This document shows, piece by piece, positions 22,018 to 31,345 of a DNA stretch of 48,006 nt (positions within the stretch are counted from its first letter, which is position 1; every line of letters starts with the position of its first letter). Below the pieces are notes generated by a model, which ran no database searches, was not told the DNA's origin, and saw only the letters and a list, made by a program, of their open reading frames with translations. This DNA is from a virus, in the IMG/VR virus record IMGVR_UViG_3300035701_000057, positions 1 to 48,006 of that record, one strand, 5' to 3'. The translations under genes and the position numbers were made by a program.

Positions 22018-24014
22018 TATCTACGCGCAAGCTCCTCTTCGATGGTCGTCCCACCGTCCCACAGACCGACCCGAACGATCACGAATTCGGCAGGGATCGG
22101 GGGGTTGATCCCGATCTCGACGTTCATGCGTCCCTCGCGGATCTCGCTCATCGGGTTGGTTTCCGAATCGCAACGGACGAAGTAGGCCCGGTCAACGGTC
22201 CCATCCTGAGAGAACAACTGCCCACGGAGGAACATGGACTGCAAGAACTCGGAGCAGGCGATCCGCACCGACTCCCACGTCCTCGGTTCGTTCAACTCGA
22301 AGACCGCGAACCGGAGACCGCGCCGCAGGGACTCCTTCACGTAGTTCAGGATGCGGCGGACGTTCACGTAGTGCCGACCATCGTGGTAGTTCGTCAGGGT
22401 CCGGGCACCCCAGATCCGGATTCCTTCGCCCATGAACGACCGGATGACGTTGATCCCGATGGGGTTCAGGAGATCCTGCTCACCATCGGAGGTGTTGTGG
22501 GTCAGATCCAGCACGTCGCGGAGGGCGACGTTGGCCGGGGCGAACTGGACGCCACGGGTCACGCCCGTTTCCGCGTACTTGCCCTGCACATGGCCCGAGG
22601 GCGGGACGACCAGCCGCTGGTTCCCAACCACCGGGTCGCGGACGATGAGCCACGGGTAGTACAGGGCCGCATAGGACGAGTCCACGTTCAGTTCGATGTT
22701 GCGGAAGTTGATGACCTCCATCGGATCATCATCGGCCACCGGGGCATCCAGAACCACCATGAGGTTGCCACGGCGCTCGGCCAGCCCCACCGCTTCCTTC
22801 TCCACCGTGACCAGCGTGATCCCGGGGACGGAGAAGAAGTTGAGTTCCGTCTGCTCATCCAACAGGAAGATCCCGCTCTTTGGAGCGACGGGAGAGCCGA
22901 TATAGTCGGCATCCGTCAGCGCGGCACCCTCGGTCCCGCCGGTCAGCGGGAAATTGATGACCGGCTCGGGCAGGGCATTGAGGACATCCACCAGCGGCGG
23001 GAACAGATCGACCACCGACAGGAGCTTGGATTCGTTCCCTTCGCCGTACAGCCGGACTTGGAAGTAGTCCCGGGTGCTGGTCGGCTCGGTGGAAAGACCC
23101 TCAAACTGCTCGCTGAACCTCCCGTTCTCGTAGACGTAGAGGTTGAACTCCAAGGACGTGGCAATGGTCGTGTTGGCGGGGAGGGTCGCCGCGCCCGAGA
23201 TGACGATGGGGGCGAAACGAATGATCAGCCCGTCAATCCTCTCCACCACCGCCGACCCGTAGTTCGCACCATCGTCAAAGTACATCCGGGCACCGATAGC
23301 CAGATTGCTGACCGAGCGCAGGGTGGCCTGCGCGTCACCATTCGCCAGCGGAAGAGCCAGCAGGGTGTTCAGCCGGTGAGCGGACGACGAATGGACCAAG
23401 GTGGATGCAGGCGGGAAGACGAACGCCGGGGGAAGGCCAAGGATGGGCCGGACCACCAGTTCCCGGGTCCCCACGATGATGTTGAAGACGAAATACTTGC
23501 CCTTGGTGGCGGACACCAAGTCCTCAAGGACAATGAGATCCCCGCGCTGGACGTTCCGCAGGGAGGAGACGGCGATCAGGGTGGATCCATTCTGGACCAC
23601 GGCGGTCGGCTGAAGGATCGTCCTCCACCGCTCGACGTTGACCGACACGTCATTGCCCCACGCCCCGGCGGAGATGGCCGCCGCGTCGAGCATGGGAGCG
23701 GCTTCATGGTTTGCCAACTGGGCGGAGGCTGTCAAGGCCCCCAGCCCAAGAACGCGGACCACGAAGCACCGTGTGCCGCCCTCGTTGAAGAAGGCGCGGA
23801 CAGAGGGCTCAAGGAACGATCCTTGATAATATCCGCCGAACTTGTCGTAGAACTGGCTGACCGAGGTCACCAGTTCCGCCCTGCTGGTCACGCCCTTCTT
23901 GGCGACACCAACGAACCCACCCGTGTTGACTCCGACCCCGATGATTCGCGGGACACCCGGCTCCTCGATGACATAAACATCGGGATGGAGGGTTTCGATT
24001 CCTGCGAGCGCCAT
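22017..24014 (-). CDS. Tail sheath protein
   Basis: A 665-residue protein. The N-terminus PDVYVIEEPGVPRIIGVGVNTGGFVGVAKKG and FNEGGTRCFVVRV, and the C-terminus IWGARTLTNYHDGRHYVNVRRI, YVKESLRRGLRFAVFELNEPRTW and GINPPIPAEFVIVRVG, are diagnostic of contractile tail sheath proteins. The central part (about residues 100-330) is a variable surface insertion. The start lies near AAGGAAGGGTGAACTC. It makes the phage a myovirus. Confidence 0.97.
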   Translation of the reverse strand: MALAGIETLHPDVYVIEEPGVPRIIGVGVNTGGFVGVAKKGVTSRAELVTSVSQFYDKFGGYYQGSFLEPSVRAFFNEGGTRCFVVRVLGLGALTASAQLANHEAAPMLDAAAISAGAWGNDVSVNVERWRTILQPTAVVQNGSTLIAVSSLRNVQRGDLIVLEDLVSATKGKYFVFNIIVGTRELVVRPILGLPPAFVFPPASTLVHSSSAHRLNTLLALPLANGDAQATLRSVSNLAIGARMYFDDGANYGSAVVERIDGLIIRFAPIVISGAATLPANTTIATSLEFNLYVYENGRFSEQFEGLSTEPTSTRDYFQVRLYGEGNESKLLSVVDLFPPLVDVLNALPEPVINFPLTGGTEGAALTDADYIGSPVAPKSGIFLLDEQTELNFFSVPGITLVTVEKEAVGLAERRGNLMVVLDAPVADDDPMEVINFRNIELNVDSSYAALYYPWLIVRDPVVGNQRLVVPPSGHVQGKYAETGVTRGVQFAPANVALRDVLDLTHNTSDGEQDLLNPIGINVIRSFMGEGIRIWGARTLTNYHDGRHYVNVRRILNYVKESLRRGLRFAVFELNEPRTWESVRIACSEFLQSMFLRGQLFSQDGTVDRAYFVRCDSETNPMSEIREGRMNVEIGINPPIPAEFVIVRVGLWDGGTTIEEELARR

Positions 24015-24089
24015 GAGTTCACCCTTCCTTTTTCGGGGCCGCCCCAGTCAGGAGCCAGCACCCTCTCCACACCGAATGGAAATAAATGC

Positions 24090-24109
24090 CCGGACTGTCG
24101 CCTGTCCGG
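24090..24109 (-). terminator. Intergenic hairpin upstream of the sheath gene
   Basis: A 6-bp stem (CCGGAC/GTCCGG) with an 8-base loop in the 106-nt gap between the 24121 stop and the sheath start. On the minus strand it is followed by GGGCATTTATTTCC, a weak U-rich tail. It could be a partial terminator or mRNA processing element ahead of the highly expressed sheath gene. No clear promoter is visible in the rest of the gap. Confidence 0.4.
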
Positions 24110-24120
24110 TGCGTTTGGGA

Positions 24121-24327
24121 TTATCGCCTCGCCGCCATTGCCGTCCGGTCGATCAACAGCTTGGCACCGAGCAGTTTCTGCACCTCCCGGCTGTTGAACT
24201 GGGCGTCCGAGAGTTCGATCTCCTGCCGGGGGATCCAGATGGCGCTCTCCCGATCCCCGTTCGACCTCGTCGTGTCGAGGTTCGCCACCTGCTGGGTCAG
24301 GGAGACATTCATCAGTTTGTGAGCCAT
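24121..24327 (-). CDS. Small conserved-position protein upstream of sheath
   Basis: A 68-residue protein with TAGGAGAACGGCA before ATG. It is hydrophilic (LDTTRSNGDRESAIWIPRQEIELSDAQF) with a helical C-terminus (NSREVQKLLGAKLLIDR). No family is recognised. The good ribosome site and packing support a real gene. A neck or sheath-initiation helper is possible, but this is only inferred from position. Confidence 0.6.
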   Translation of the reverse strand: MAHKLMNVSLTQQVANLDTTRSNGDRESAIWIPRQEIELSDAQFNSREVQKLLGAKLLIDRTAMAARR

Positions 24328-24337
24328 TGCCGTTCTC

Positions 24338-25702
24338 CTAGATCCGTTCCACGTAAATACGACGAAGGTACGATGGTATATTCAGGTTACAGGTGTTTTG
24401 CGCCGTAACCATGATGTTCACGTCCTTGATCAGCGGAATAACACCATTTTCTACCCTAAGATTCGGTTCGTCAAGGTCATCCAAGATGCCCTTGAGCCAG
24501 ATCATGCCCATGATCTTCAGGTCGATCCCACAGACGAAAAGCCCTTGGGCCACCCGGTCTTCCGACACTTCCCTCTCTGCCGACATGATACAGTAAGTTT
24601 CGCCCGTGGCTACGGAGAAAAAGTGGTCGCTCTTGTCCAAGATGCGGGCACAGGCGTCGATCATTTGGAGGGCCTCCCGCTTCAGGGAGGACTGCACCCG
24701 GACGGTGGCGTAGGCATAATAGAACACCCGGAAAAACTGAAGCCGCCCAAGCCCCTTGGCCCGGTTCCTCTCCACCTCGGGCTTCCAACTCCGAAGATCC
24801 ACGTACTGCTCAATGGAGGTAACCGTCACCACGATGGAGGGGATCTTGCTGATCTGGAAGAAATCCTCGGCCCCGATGAACACGTCCGGCACCCCGGTGA
24901 ACCGTACCTCCATGTTCCCAATTTGGGGGCCAAGCATGGTGACAACCCGCCCGGACAGGGAGGAAAAAAGGTTGATCAGCCGCCCGGGGTCCGTCGTGGT
25001 GTTGTAGACCTGAATCGGCTCGGTGATGGTGACCTCAAGCCCCGGCTCCGTGGCAATCGTGATGGTGGAGGCCGCCGTAGCCAGTTCCGCGAAGTAGAAC
25101 ATCGGAACCTGCACGCTGGTGTCGATGTATCGCTTCAGGGAACGGGTGATGTCCTCGTAGAAATCCATCTTGTGATCGTTGTAGAAGGAAACCCCGCGAA
25201 GAATCGGGCGCTGTCTGCCATCCGTGCTGGGGGTCAACCGGGCCTTGATCCGAACCTGCTTGGGCGTGATCAAGGGGAGCAAGGGCGAGCGCAAATCAAC
25301 AATGTTCCCGGGATTGTAGGTGTTCAGGTAGATTCCCGTCGCCGGAAGCCAAGCATCCGGGCCATCCACCCACACGTACCACGTCACCCCGTTGTCGTTG
25401 GACAACTGGTAATCGATCTTGGCCCGCAGGGCTTCATCCATCGTTGCAATCTCTGGGTCACGATCCCACGCCTCATCGAACCCGAACAGGCTCTCCAGCC
25501 CTTCCGCCGCCCAGTTCCTAAGAACCACGGTCGTCTGGTAGTATTTCCCATCCGGGGAGTAAGCGGATTTATCAATATCCAACCGACGAAGTGTCAGCCC
25601 GACCGGGGGCAACAGGACGCCCTTCTCCGCCAGATCCGGAAGGATCGCGGGCTCAAAGGACATGCCCCAATCAGTAATCAGTTGATCCAGATGCGTGGAC
25701 AT
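24338..25702 (-). CDS. Unrecognised virion/neck protein
   Basis: A 454-residue protein whose ATG overlaps the preceding stop (TGATG). The N-terminal half contains beta-rich segments with hydration-type loops (DYQLSNDNGVTWYVWVDGPDAW, VRIKARLTPSTDGRQRPIL), resembling carbohydrate- or tail-associated beta domains. The C-terminal half (QFFRVFYYAYATVRVQSSL, MIDACARILDKSDHF, AQGLFVCGIDLKIMG) has alternating strands and helices that could be a tail-terminator-like fold. It lies between the virion morphogenesis gene and the sheath, where tail completion proteins usually are. The assignment is tentative. Confidence 0.6.
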   Translation of the reverse strand: MSTHLDQLITDWGMSFEPAILPDLAEKGVLLPPVGLTLRRLDIDKSAYSPDGKYYQTTVVLRNWAAEGLESLFGFDEAWDRDPEIATMDEALRAKIDYQLSNDNGVTWYVWVDGPDAWLPATGIYLNTYNPGNIVDLRSPLLPLITPKQVRIKARLTPSTDGRQRPILRGVSFYNDHKMDFYEDITRSLKRYIDTSVQVPMFYFAELATAASTITIATEPGLEVTITEPIQVYNTTTDPGRLINLFSSLSGRVVTMLGPQIGNMEVRFTGVPDVFIGAEDFFQISKIPSIVVTVTSIEQYVDLRSWKPEVERNRAKGLGRLQFFRVFYYAYATVRVQSSLKREALQMIDACARILDKSDHFFSVATGETYCIMSAEREVSEDRVAQGLFVCGIDLKIMGMIWLKGILDDLDEPNLRVENGVIPLIKDVNIMVTAQNTCNLNIPSYLRRIYVERI

Positions 25703-26256
25703 CAGCCCAAGTCCTTGATGATCTGATCAGCCAAGGAATTCAGGATTCCCTTCGCCATCTGGTCCACCTCCCGCATTGCCGGGGCGAACCATGGTCTCAT
25801 CGGAATCCGGAGATACTGCGTGGACTCCCTAAGAGGGAACCCCTTATGGGCAAAGAACCTACGCAATTCATCAGAGACCGGAACGGTGGCTCCTCCCTCA
25901 TGGACCGCCCCGACCAACTGAAGATCCTGCCCCTTCTCCCCCTTCGCTCCTGCGGGAATCCCCGCAAACCACCTCTTCGCCTTCTTCCAGATAGTGATGG
26001 AGTTCACAAAACTTCCCGAATCGATCAGGATCCGGGCATCGCCCTTGATGGCCTTGGTGATCTCGGTCAGGGACTCCCACCCCTCCCTGCCGCCATTGAT
26101 CCCCTCGACCATCCGCTCCTGCGCCAGAATAGCCAACTCCTTTTGGGCCTTCATGGTCTTCTCACCGGTCAACACCTTGTCGGCCCGGTTCAACTTGGCA
26201 ATGAGTTTCCGGTACGTCCCGTACTGGGCGAACCTCATCTCCACTTTGTCAGCCAT
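25702..26256 (-). CDS. Virion morphogenesis / gp10-like neck protein
   Basis: A 184-residue protein. MKAQKELAILAQERMVEGINGGREGWESLTEITKAIKG, then ILIDSGSFVNSITIW, then VGAVHEGGATVPV, and a C-terminal FPLRESTQYLRIPMRPWFAP match the phage virion morphogenesis (Mu gpG / P2 gpS) and HK97 gp10-like pattern (L.dtG.L..Si ... h..G ... iPaRpfl). Such proteins complete tails and join them to heads. Stop/start overlaps on both sides (TGATG). Confidence 0.8.
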   Translation of the reverse strand: MADKVEMRFAQYGTYRKLIAKLNRADKVLTGEKTMKAQKELAILAQERMVEGINGGREGWESLTEITKAIKGDARILIDSGSFVNSITIWKKAKRWFAGIPAGAKGEKGQDLQLVGAVHEGGATVPVSDELRRFFAHKGFPLRESTQYLRIPMRPWFAPAMREVDQMAKGILNSLADQIIKDLG

Positions 26257-26705
26257 CAGATCGACCCCAACTTCTTCCTCTGCTGTTCCGCCTGTACGTG
26301 GAGCAGGATGGGAAGAGCAAACGTCTTCTGCCGGTTGCCCCCGAATGGGGACGCCTTCACGGACTGGATGACGTTGAAGTCACAGGGCACCCCGTCGATC
26401 TCCACAATCCGGTCCCCCTTCTTTATGACGAACCCGGGGGAAATCAAATTCAATTCCCTGAACCGGAACACGAAGTGGACGGCGGAGGGCACCGAGTCGC
26501 CCGTCTGGGTCCTCTGCAACTGGAAGGTCTGCTTCAGCCCCACGGTCTGCCCGATGATCTCAACCGGCTCCGAATAGGTCCGGTTCTGCTTGGCCTCCCT
26601 GAAATCAGAATCCTTGACCGTCGTGGTCGTGTTCAGGATCCGAACCTTCACCTTGATCCGGTTGATCCCAACCGGCTGGTTGTACGGGAACGCAGGCGGC
26701 GGCAT
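26256..26705 (-). CDS. Unrecognised neck/head-tail protein
   Basis: A 149-residue beta-rich protein (GINRIKVKVRILNTTTTVKDSDF, HFVFRFRELNLISPGFVIKKGDRIVEIDGVPCDF). The small-barrel character and length suit head-tail stoppers or neck proteins, and the gene lies between the adaptor-like gene and the gp10-like gene, where the stopper is expected. No diagnostic motif is seen, so the role is inferred from synteny. Confidence 0.6.
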   Translation of the reverse strand: MPPPAFPYNQPVGINRIKVKVRILNTTTTVKDSDFREAKQNRTYSEPVEIIGQTVGLKQTFQLQRTQTGDSVPSAVHFVFRFRELNLISPGFVIKKGDRIVEIDGVPCDFNVIQSVKASPFGGNRQKTFALPILLHVQAEQQRKKLGSI

Positions 26706-26715
26706 CCATCACCCC

Positions 26716-27648
26716 TCACGCAAGCCCAATGTACATGGCCGGGGTGCTGAACTGCTGGAGGATGTCGTCCACCTCCACGTTTCCAGTCGTCCAAGAGCCC
26801 CCCGCGTGCCCGTTCGTGGCGGGCATGGGACTCATCCCGTAGGAGTATCCTTCCACCGACTCGCTGTTGAGCCGGGTCCCGATCCCGAAGGGGGACTGGG
26901 CCGTGTCGATGTCCCCGATCTTCTGCCACCGGTCGCGCACCATGAGCAGGCACGCCCGCTGAATAAGGTCGGGCACCCGCCCGTATCTGACCGCAGGAGA
27001 CCCCGAGGGGCAGGAGAAGTTCACGGCCTCGCAGGAAACCCGGGTGGGGGCATTCAAAAACCCCGTGATGATGACCGACCCGGATTTCGGGAACGGATCC
27101 CGCCCGACCAGAAGCGTATCGTTGACGTTGAGTCCGGAAATGCTGGAAACCGGGATACTGGTGTCCCCGACATCGATCTGTGCCGTGGTGATGGTCCGGA
27201 CCGGGGCAAAATCGTCCACCAGCCAACCGAACACCCCATCCATGATCATGTACAGGGGGTAGTCTGGCAGGCGGGTATTCCGCGACACCATCATCACGTA
27301 CCGGGGCTTCACCTGATACGCAACAGCGGGCATTTCAACGACAGCGAGGTCTTCGCGCCCCATTCGCAGGGCGAAGAAATCGAGGATCGGGACTTGATTG
27401 GGGAGACGGACGATGCTTCCGTCCGCCCCGTCTGCCCTGTGGACCAGCCGAACGGGCATGAACCATTGGTCGGTCAGACGATTGATCCAATGACTCATCG
27501 CCCCGATCAGGGCCGACAAAGAGGGGTCGTCAATGCTGAAGTCGCCAGTCGCGGGAATCCCAGCATACCGTGCCTGCGCGATAGTGACGTAGGCGAACGG
27601 GATGTGCAACCCGCTGGCGAAACCAGACCCAATGCCACAAAGTGCCAT
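26716..27648 (-). CDS. Head-tail adaptor-like protein (tentative)
   Basis: A 310-residue protein with GGGGGGTCGG before ATG. The N-terminus has IPFAYVTIAQARYAGIPATGDF and LSALIGAMSHWINRLTDQWF, similar to the helical start of connector-type proteins (a residue-rich amphipathic helix with W..R.T). The C-terminus has DLIQRACLLMVRDRWQ and LNSESVEGYSYGMSP, again connector-like (E..G.YS). The middle insertion (about residues 130-225) is beta-rich. It sits after the capsid gene and before the neck genes. It is longer than usual adaptors. Confidence 0.62.
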   Translation of the reverse strand: MALCGIGSGFASGLHIPFAYVTIAQARYAGIPATGDFSIDDPSLSALIGAMSHWINRLTDQWFMPVRLVHRADGADGSIVRLPNQVPILDFFALRMGREDLAVVEMPAVAYQVKPRYVMMVSRNTRLPDYPLYMIMDGVFGWLVDDFAPVRTITTAQIDVGDTSIPVSSISGLNVNDTLLVGRDPFPKSGSVIITGFLNAPTRVSCEAVNFSCPSGSPAVRYGRVPDLIQRACLLMVRDRWQKIGDIDTAQSPFGIGTRLNSESVEGYSYGMSPMPATNGHAGGSWTTGNVEVDDILQQFSTPAMYIGLA

Positions 27649-27657
27649 CCGACCCCC

Positions 27658-28023
27658 CTACGGAAACAGACGTTTCCGCACAAAGTAGTAGTACAGCCAA
27701 GGGTCGGCCATGTCCTCGGTTACATCCCGCCACTCCTTGACGCTGATAGCCATCTTATCGGATGGGAACCGTTTGGGATCGATCATGGACACCCGGTTGG
27801 CCGGATTCACCGGGGGAAACGGACCAACCGGGTTCAGGGATGCATCCACCTCCCTAAACAGGTACACCCCCGACTCGGGGGTGCCCATGAGCAGGAAGAT
27901 GTTCGCGTCCCGTGGGTCATCAACCTGCGTGGCGGAAGTCTTGGAGAACGTATAAATCATACCGCTGGCGGGGCCGACAAATTGTCGGACCCCGCCGAAG
28001 CGGTATGAAAAGTACCTCGACAT
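27658..28023 (-). CDS. Unrecognised small head/neck protein
   Basis: A 121-residue protein; GGGGGAAGGGGGATGG precedes ATG. It is mixed alpha/beta (SRYFSYRFGGVRQFVG, NIFLLMGTPESGVYLFREVD, ITEDMADPWLYYYFVRKR-type ending). No known family is recognised. Between the major capsid and adaptor-like genes, a capsid accessory or neck role is likely. The C-terminus is rich in aromatic residues. Confidence 0.6.
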   Translation of the reverse strand: MSRYFSYRFGGVRQFVGPASGMIYTFSKTSATQVDDPRDANIFLLMGTPESGVYLFREVDASLNPVGPFPPVNPANRVSMIDPKRFPSDKMAISVKEWRDVTEDMADPWLYYYFVRKRLFP

Positions 28024-28067
28024 CCATCCCCCTTCCCCCCTCTATCGAGGGAAGTCGGATAACCGGT

Positions 28068-29471
28068 CTACATGACCAGCGTCCGGCGACGGATGTTCTT
28101 CGTCTTCACGATGGCGTCCACGTTCTCGACCTGCGCGTCCGCCTGATTGTACACGATGGTCTCGATCTGGTCCGTGTTCTTGTTGAACTCGGTGAAGATG
28201 CGGGTTCCGTCGAGGATCCCGAAGATGAAGTTCTTCGGGTTCGCCAACAGGAGGAACGACCCCTCGTACACCGTGTTCGACGTGCCAGCCGCCGCGCCCG
28301 TGTGGGTGACGCCGGGGACGGGCGGGAACGGGGTGACGACCGGATCGTTCGCCGGGAGCAGACCCAGCGTGCTGTACGCCTGAGAGGTCGCCGCGACCGG
28401 CGACAGAAGGATGGTCGAGGCTCCACCAGTCGTGGGGCTGACCAACAGGAGACGACCCTCGCGGTCATCGCGGGCCACGTCAACGAGGATCAGCGCGGGG
28501 AACGCCGTCTTGAGGGCGACGTTGATCTGCCGGGCAACCTCGGACGTGTTGAGCGTCCCATGAGACAGGGTCACGGTGACCAGCCCGATGGCGTCGATGT
28601 TGAGGATCAGCGTGTCGTTGGACGAGGTGATCTGGAACGGCCCGTACTCCGCCCCGAGGAACTCAGCCGCCGTCGCCGCCGTGATGGCGATGGGAGCGTC
28701 GTCGGGGATCAGGGGCACGCGGATCATCGGCGTCCCGAGGGGGGACATCTCGGCCCCCTGAAGGGCCGCGTCACCGAGGATCGTGCCACGGTCGGAGACC
28801 ACGTCCGCCCAGTCGGTAGCGATAGCGTCACCAACCAGCCAGCGCAGACCCGGATCGTTCTTGTACTGCTTGGGGATCCGGCGCTTCATCTCGCTGAAGA
28901 TGCCCTTCTGGATGGAGGCACCCTTCACGTCGAGAAGGTGGGCGCTCTCGGTCTGGGTGGCCCAGCCGTTCAGACGGCGGAGCAGGCGGTCACGCGGGGT
29001 CGTGCCGACCGTCGTGATATCGCCGTTGATGGCGAGATCCTCAAGGTCGGTGGAGATCCGCTCGACCATCGTGTTCATCACGGTCTGCTCGAACTCGTTC
29101 TGCTCGATGTTGCCCTGCAACACCTCGGTCGTGATGTTCCATGCGGAGCGGAGCTTCTGCGCCCGGAGGACGATCCTCTGGAACTTCGCCCGGGACAGAT
29201 TGCCCGTGTCCGTCGCCTCGTCCACGGACTCGGTGACGGGCTCCCCGATCCACAGCTTGTCCACATCCATCAACGGACGGGGCATCCTGATGAACCGGCT
29301 GAGAGGCAGGAGGACGGAGAACTTCTTGACGAGGGTGATGAACTGCGTCTGCTGTAGCGGATTCAGCAGACCGCCAGAAAGCAGACTGCTCGTGGCGATG
29401 GTCTTCTCGATCATCTCCTCGTTGAGAGTGTTCTGCCCAGAACTGCCACGACTCGCAACTGCGGTATCCAT
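28068..29471 (-). CDS. Major capsid protein (HK97-fold) with inserted domain
   Basis: The start is the ATG at 29471 with GGAAAGGAGATAG; 467 residues. The N-terminal arm (residues 1-55) precedes a helical SRAKFQRIVLRAQKLRSAWNIT (E-loop/spine region), AEIAING-like DLAINGDIT, and a P-domain PKQYKNDPGLRWLVGDAIATDW with SPLGTPMIRVPLIP. The C-terminus EGSFLLLANPKNFIFGILDG ... NADAQVENVDAIVKTKNI is typical of HK97-type capsids. Residues about 260-395 form an insertion resembling Ig/flagellar-like beta domains (NDTLILNIDAIGLVTVTL, GRLLLVSPTTGGASTILL). The adjacent protease/scaffold gene supports the call. Confidence 0.93.
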   Translation of the reverse strand: MDTAVASRGSSGQNTLNEEMIEKTIATSSLLSGGLLNPLQQTQFITLVKKFSVLLPLSRFIRMPRPLMDVDKLWIGEPVTESVDEATDTGNLSRAKFQRIVLRAQKLRSAWNITTEVLQGNIEQNEFEQTVMNTMVERISTDLEDLAINGDITTVGTTPRDRLLRRLNGWATQTESAHLLDVKGASIQKGIFSEMKRRIPKQYKNDPGLRWLVGDAIATDWADVVSDRGTILGDAALQGAEMSPLGTPMIRVPLIPDDAPIAITAATAAEFLGAEYGPFQITSSNDTLILNIDAIGLVTVTLSHGTLNTSEVARQINVALKTAFPALILVDVARDDREGRLLLVSPTTGGASTILLSPVAATSQAYSTLGLLPANDPVVTPFPPVPGVTHTGAAAGTSNTVYEGSFLLLANPKNFIFGILDGTRIFTEFNKNTDQIETIVYNQADAQVENVDAIVKTKNIRRRTLVM

Positions 29472-29518
29472 GAAGCTATCTCCTTTCCCAAAGAGGGGTT
29501 TACAGACCCCACCAGAAA

Positions 29519-31345
29519 TCAATACTTGGACAACGCCTCAGACGCGGCCTTGTTGAAGAGCCCCTGCCACATCCCGACCCGACCCTTGGGATGAGCCACC
29601 GTGGAATCATCGGATCCACGGGGGCCGCTGTGACTGACGCCCCCTGTCTTCTCGACTCGGTTCATACGAGCCTCCATCTCCGCGAGGCGGCGAATGGACT
29701 CGTTCACCATCGAACCGATCCCCTCCACCGACTTGTTCACCTGATCGAGGCCCTTGGACTGCTCCTCCATGACCTTCTCGACAGCCGCGAGGACCAGATC
29801 CTTCGTGACCTCGACGCTCTTGTGGAGAACGACCTCCAGCCCCTCATCCAAGGACTTCCCGAACTGGGAAACCTCAGAAGCCTGCGGGAGCCTGCTCGTC
29901 TCCGTCAGGTTCCGCATCGTGGCATCCATCGCATCCTTGGCCGTGGGTGCCGTGGTCTCGATCTCGCCGCCGGTCTGGATGTTGCGGCGATGGTCGGTCA
30001 CACCGGAGGTCCCGACATCCGTGGAATCGCCCTTCGGGGCCTTGTCGGGAATGTACATCTTGCCCGGAGCCAGACCCTTTGCGCCAGACAGGGGGGCGTA
30101 AGGGCCTCCAGCCACGATCTGGGACGCAGGAGCCGTCTCATCCGAGCCGTGATCGGCCTGCGGATTCTGAGCGGCCTGCTTCGCCAGTTCGTACCGGGTC
30201 GTCCAGAGAAGGTTGAAGAGGTTCTTCTCGGGGGACTCGGTCTCGGTCTCATCCAGTTCCTCCTCCTCGGTGGAGGGGGTGGTGTAGCCCTTCTTCGACA
30301 GAAGAACGGCGATGTCGCGGGCCAGATCCTCGGCAGTCGCCTTGCCGCACTTCGCGGCGGCGGGCTTCAGACCCTCCTGCTCTGCCATCGTCTTCGGCGT
30401 CTTGGGGGTCTCGGTGTTCCGAGGGGTCGCCACGGCCTTCTCGGGGCACGCGCATTCAGCGGCCTTCTCGGGGCAGACGTGAACCGGATGCTCCTGATTC
30501 TTCGGCGCAGTCTCAGGGGCCGGAACCTTGGGTGCGGCGACAGTCTTTGCCTTTTCGGCGGCCTCTGTCGCGGGGGCCGACTCAGTCTCGGTCACCGGAT
30601 TGGACTCCGGGGTCGTGACTGCCGTCTCAGGCGGCGTTTCCTTTTTCATCTCCCTCGCTCCTCCAAACATATCCTTGAAAGCCCTTCCCAATGAAGCAAG
30701 CACACCCATGCCTGCTTTCATGTCATCCGTAACCGGCTCGGGGGACGCGACCGGAGGAGGCTCGACCTCATGGGTCCAGCCTGCCTTCTCGGCATCGTCC
30801 AACGCCTTGGAAATCGCCTCCACGAAACTCGTCCGGGGGTTCGCGGCCTGCTTCTCCCGGGTCGAGGCGATGTGATCGAGGTCAAGATCGTTGATCGTGC
30901 GGGCCAGACCGTTCTGCGTCATCTCGATGGAGACCGCCTCGCGGTTCTTCAGGTTGAGCTTCCCACCAATGGAAAGTTGCCGCTTGCAGTTCCCGGCGGC
31001 AACCTCCTTGAAGAGCTTGCGAGCCTGCGGATAGTCGCCGTCGAGTTCCACATCCACGACGAGTTGCCGAACCTTCTTCCCATCCTGCTCCCGCTCAAGG
31101 ATCTCCCCACCCACCGTCCGCCCGAACTCAAACACCGAGCGGTGGGTCTCAAGGAAGGGGACCCCGTCCTTTGCGGACTTCGCCATCTTCTCCAGCGCCT
31201 TCTGGCTCATGCGGTCACGCTGGAGGTCGATCCGGTCGTCGCTGGCGACGGCCCGGACATGCATCTTCCCCTTGTCGTCCTGCCACGCCTTCTCGCAGGT
31301 GGCATCAAAATCGATGCGAACGTCGGACAGGTTAATGGGATCCAT
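29519..31345 (-). CDS. Prohead protease fused to scaffold-like region
   Basis: A 608-residue protein with GGAGGGAACA before ATG. The N-terminal ~170 residues have the HK97-type protease (U35) layout: ASDDRIDLQRDRMSQKAL, ETHRS (His68 as catalytic candidate), KRQLSIGGK (Ser125) and DLDLDHIAS (Asp/His). The rest is charged, Ala/Glu/Pro-rich and low complexity, with PEKA repeats (VCPEKAAECACPEKAVATP) and a C-terminal coiled-coil-like segment (KSVEGIGSMVNESIRRLAEMEARMNR). Such regions act as scaffolds that are digested during maturation (inference). The gene overlaps the portal by 14 nt. Confidence 0.85.
   Translation of the reverse strand: MDPINLSDVRIDFDATCEKAWQDDKGKMHVRAVASDDRIDLQRDRMSQKALEKMAKSAKDGVPFLETHRSVFEFGRTVGGEILEREQDGKKVRQLVVDVELDGDYPQARKLFKEVAAGNCKRQLSIGGKLNLKNREAVSIEMTQNGLARTINDLDLDHIASTREKQAANPRTSFVEAISKALDDAEKAGWTHEVEPPPVASPEPVTDDMKAGMGVLASLGRAFKDMFGGAREMKKETPPETAVTTPESNPVTETESAPATEAAEKAKTVAAPKVPAPETAPKNQEHPVHVCPEKAAECACPEKAVATPRNTETPKTPKTMAEQEGLKPAAAKCGKATAEDLARDIAVLLSKKGYTTPSTEEEELDETETESPEKNLFNLLWTTRYELAKQAAQNPQADHGSDETAPASQIVAGGPYAPLSGAKGLAPGKMYIPDKAPKGDSTDVGTSGVTDHRRNIQTGGEIETTAPTAKDAMDATMRNLTETSRLPQASEVSQFGKSLDEGLEVVLHKSVEVTKDLVLAAVEKVMEEQSKGLDQVNKSVEGIGSMVNESIRRLAEMEARMNRVEKTGGVSHSGPRGSDDSTVAHPKGRVGMWQGLFNKAASEALSKY

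Noticed and set aside
22371-24197. 608-codon plus-strand open frame opposite the tail sheath
   Set aside because: Antisense shadow of the clearly identified sheath gene; Arg/Gly-rich with no domain pattern.
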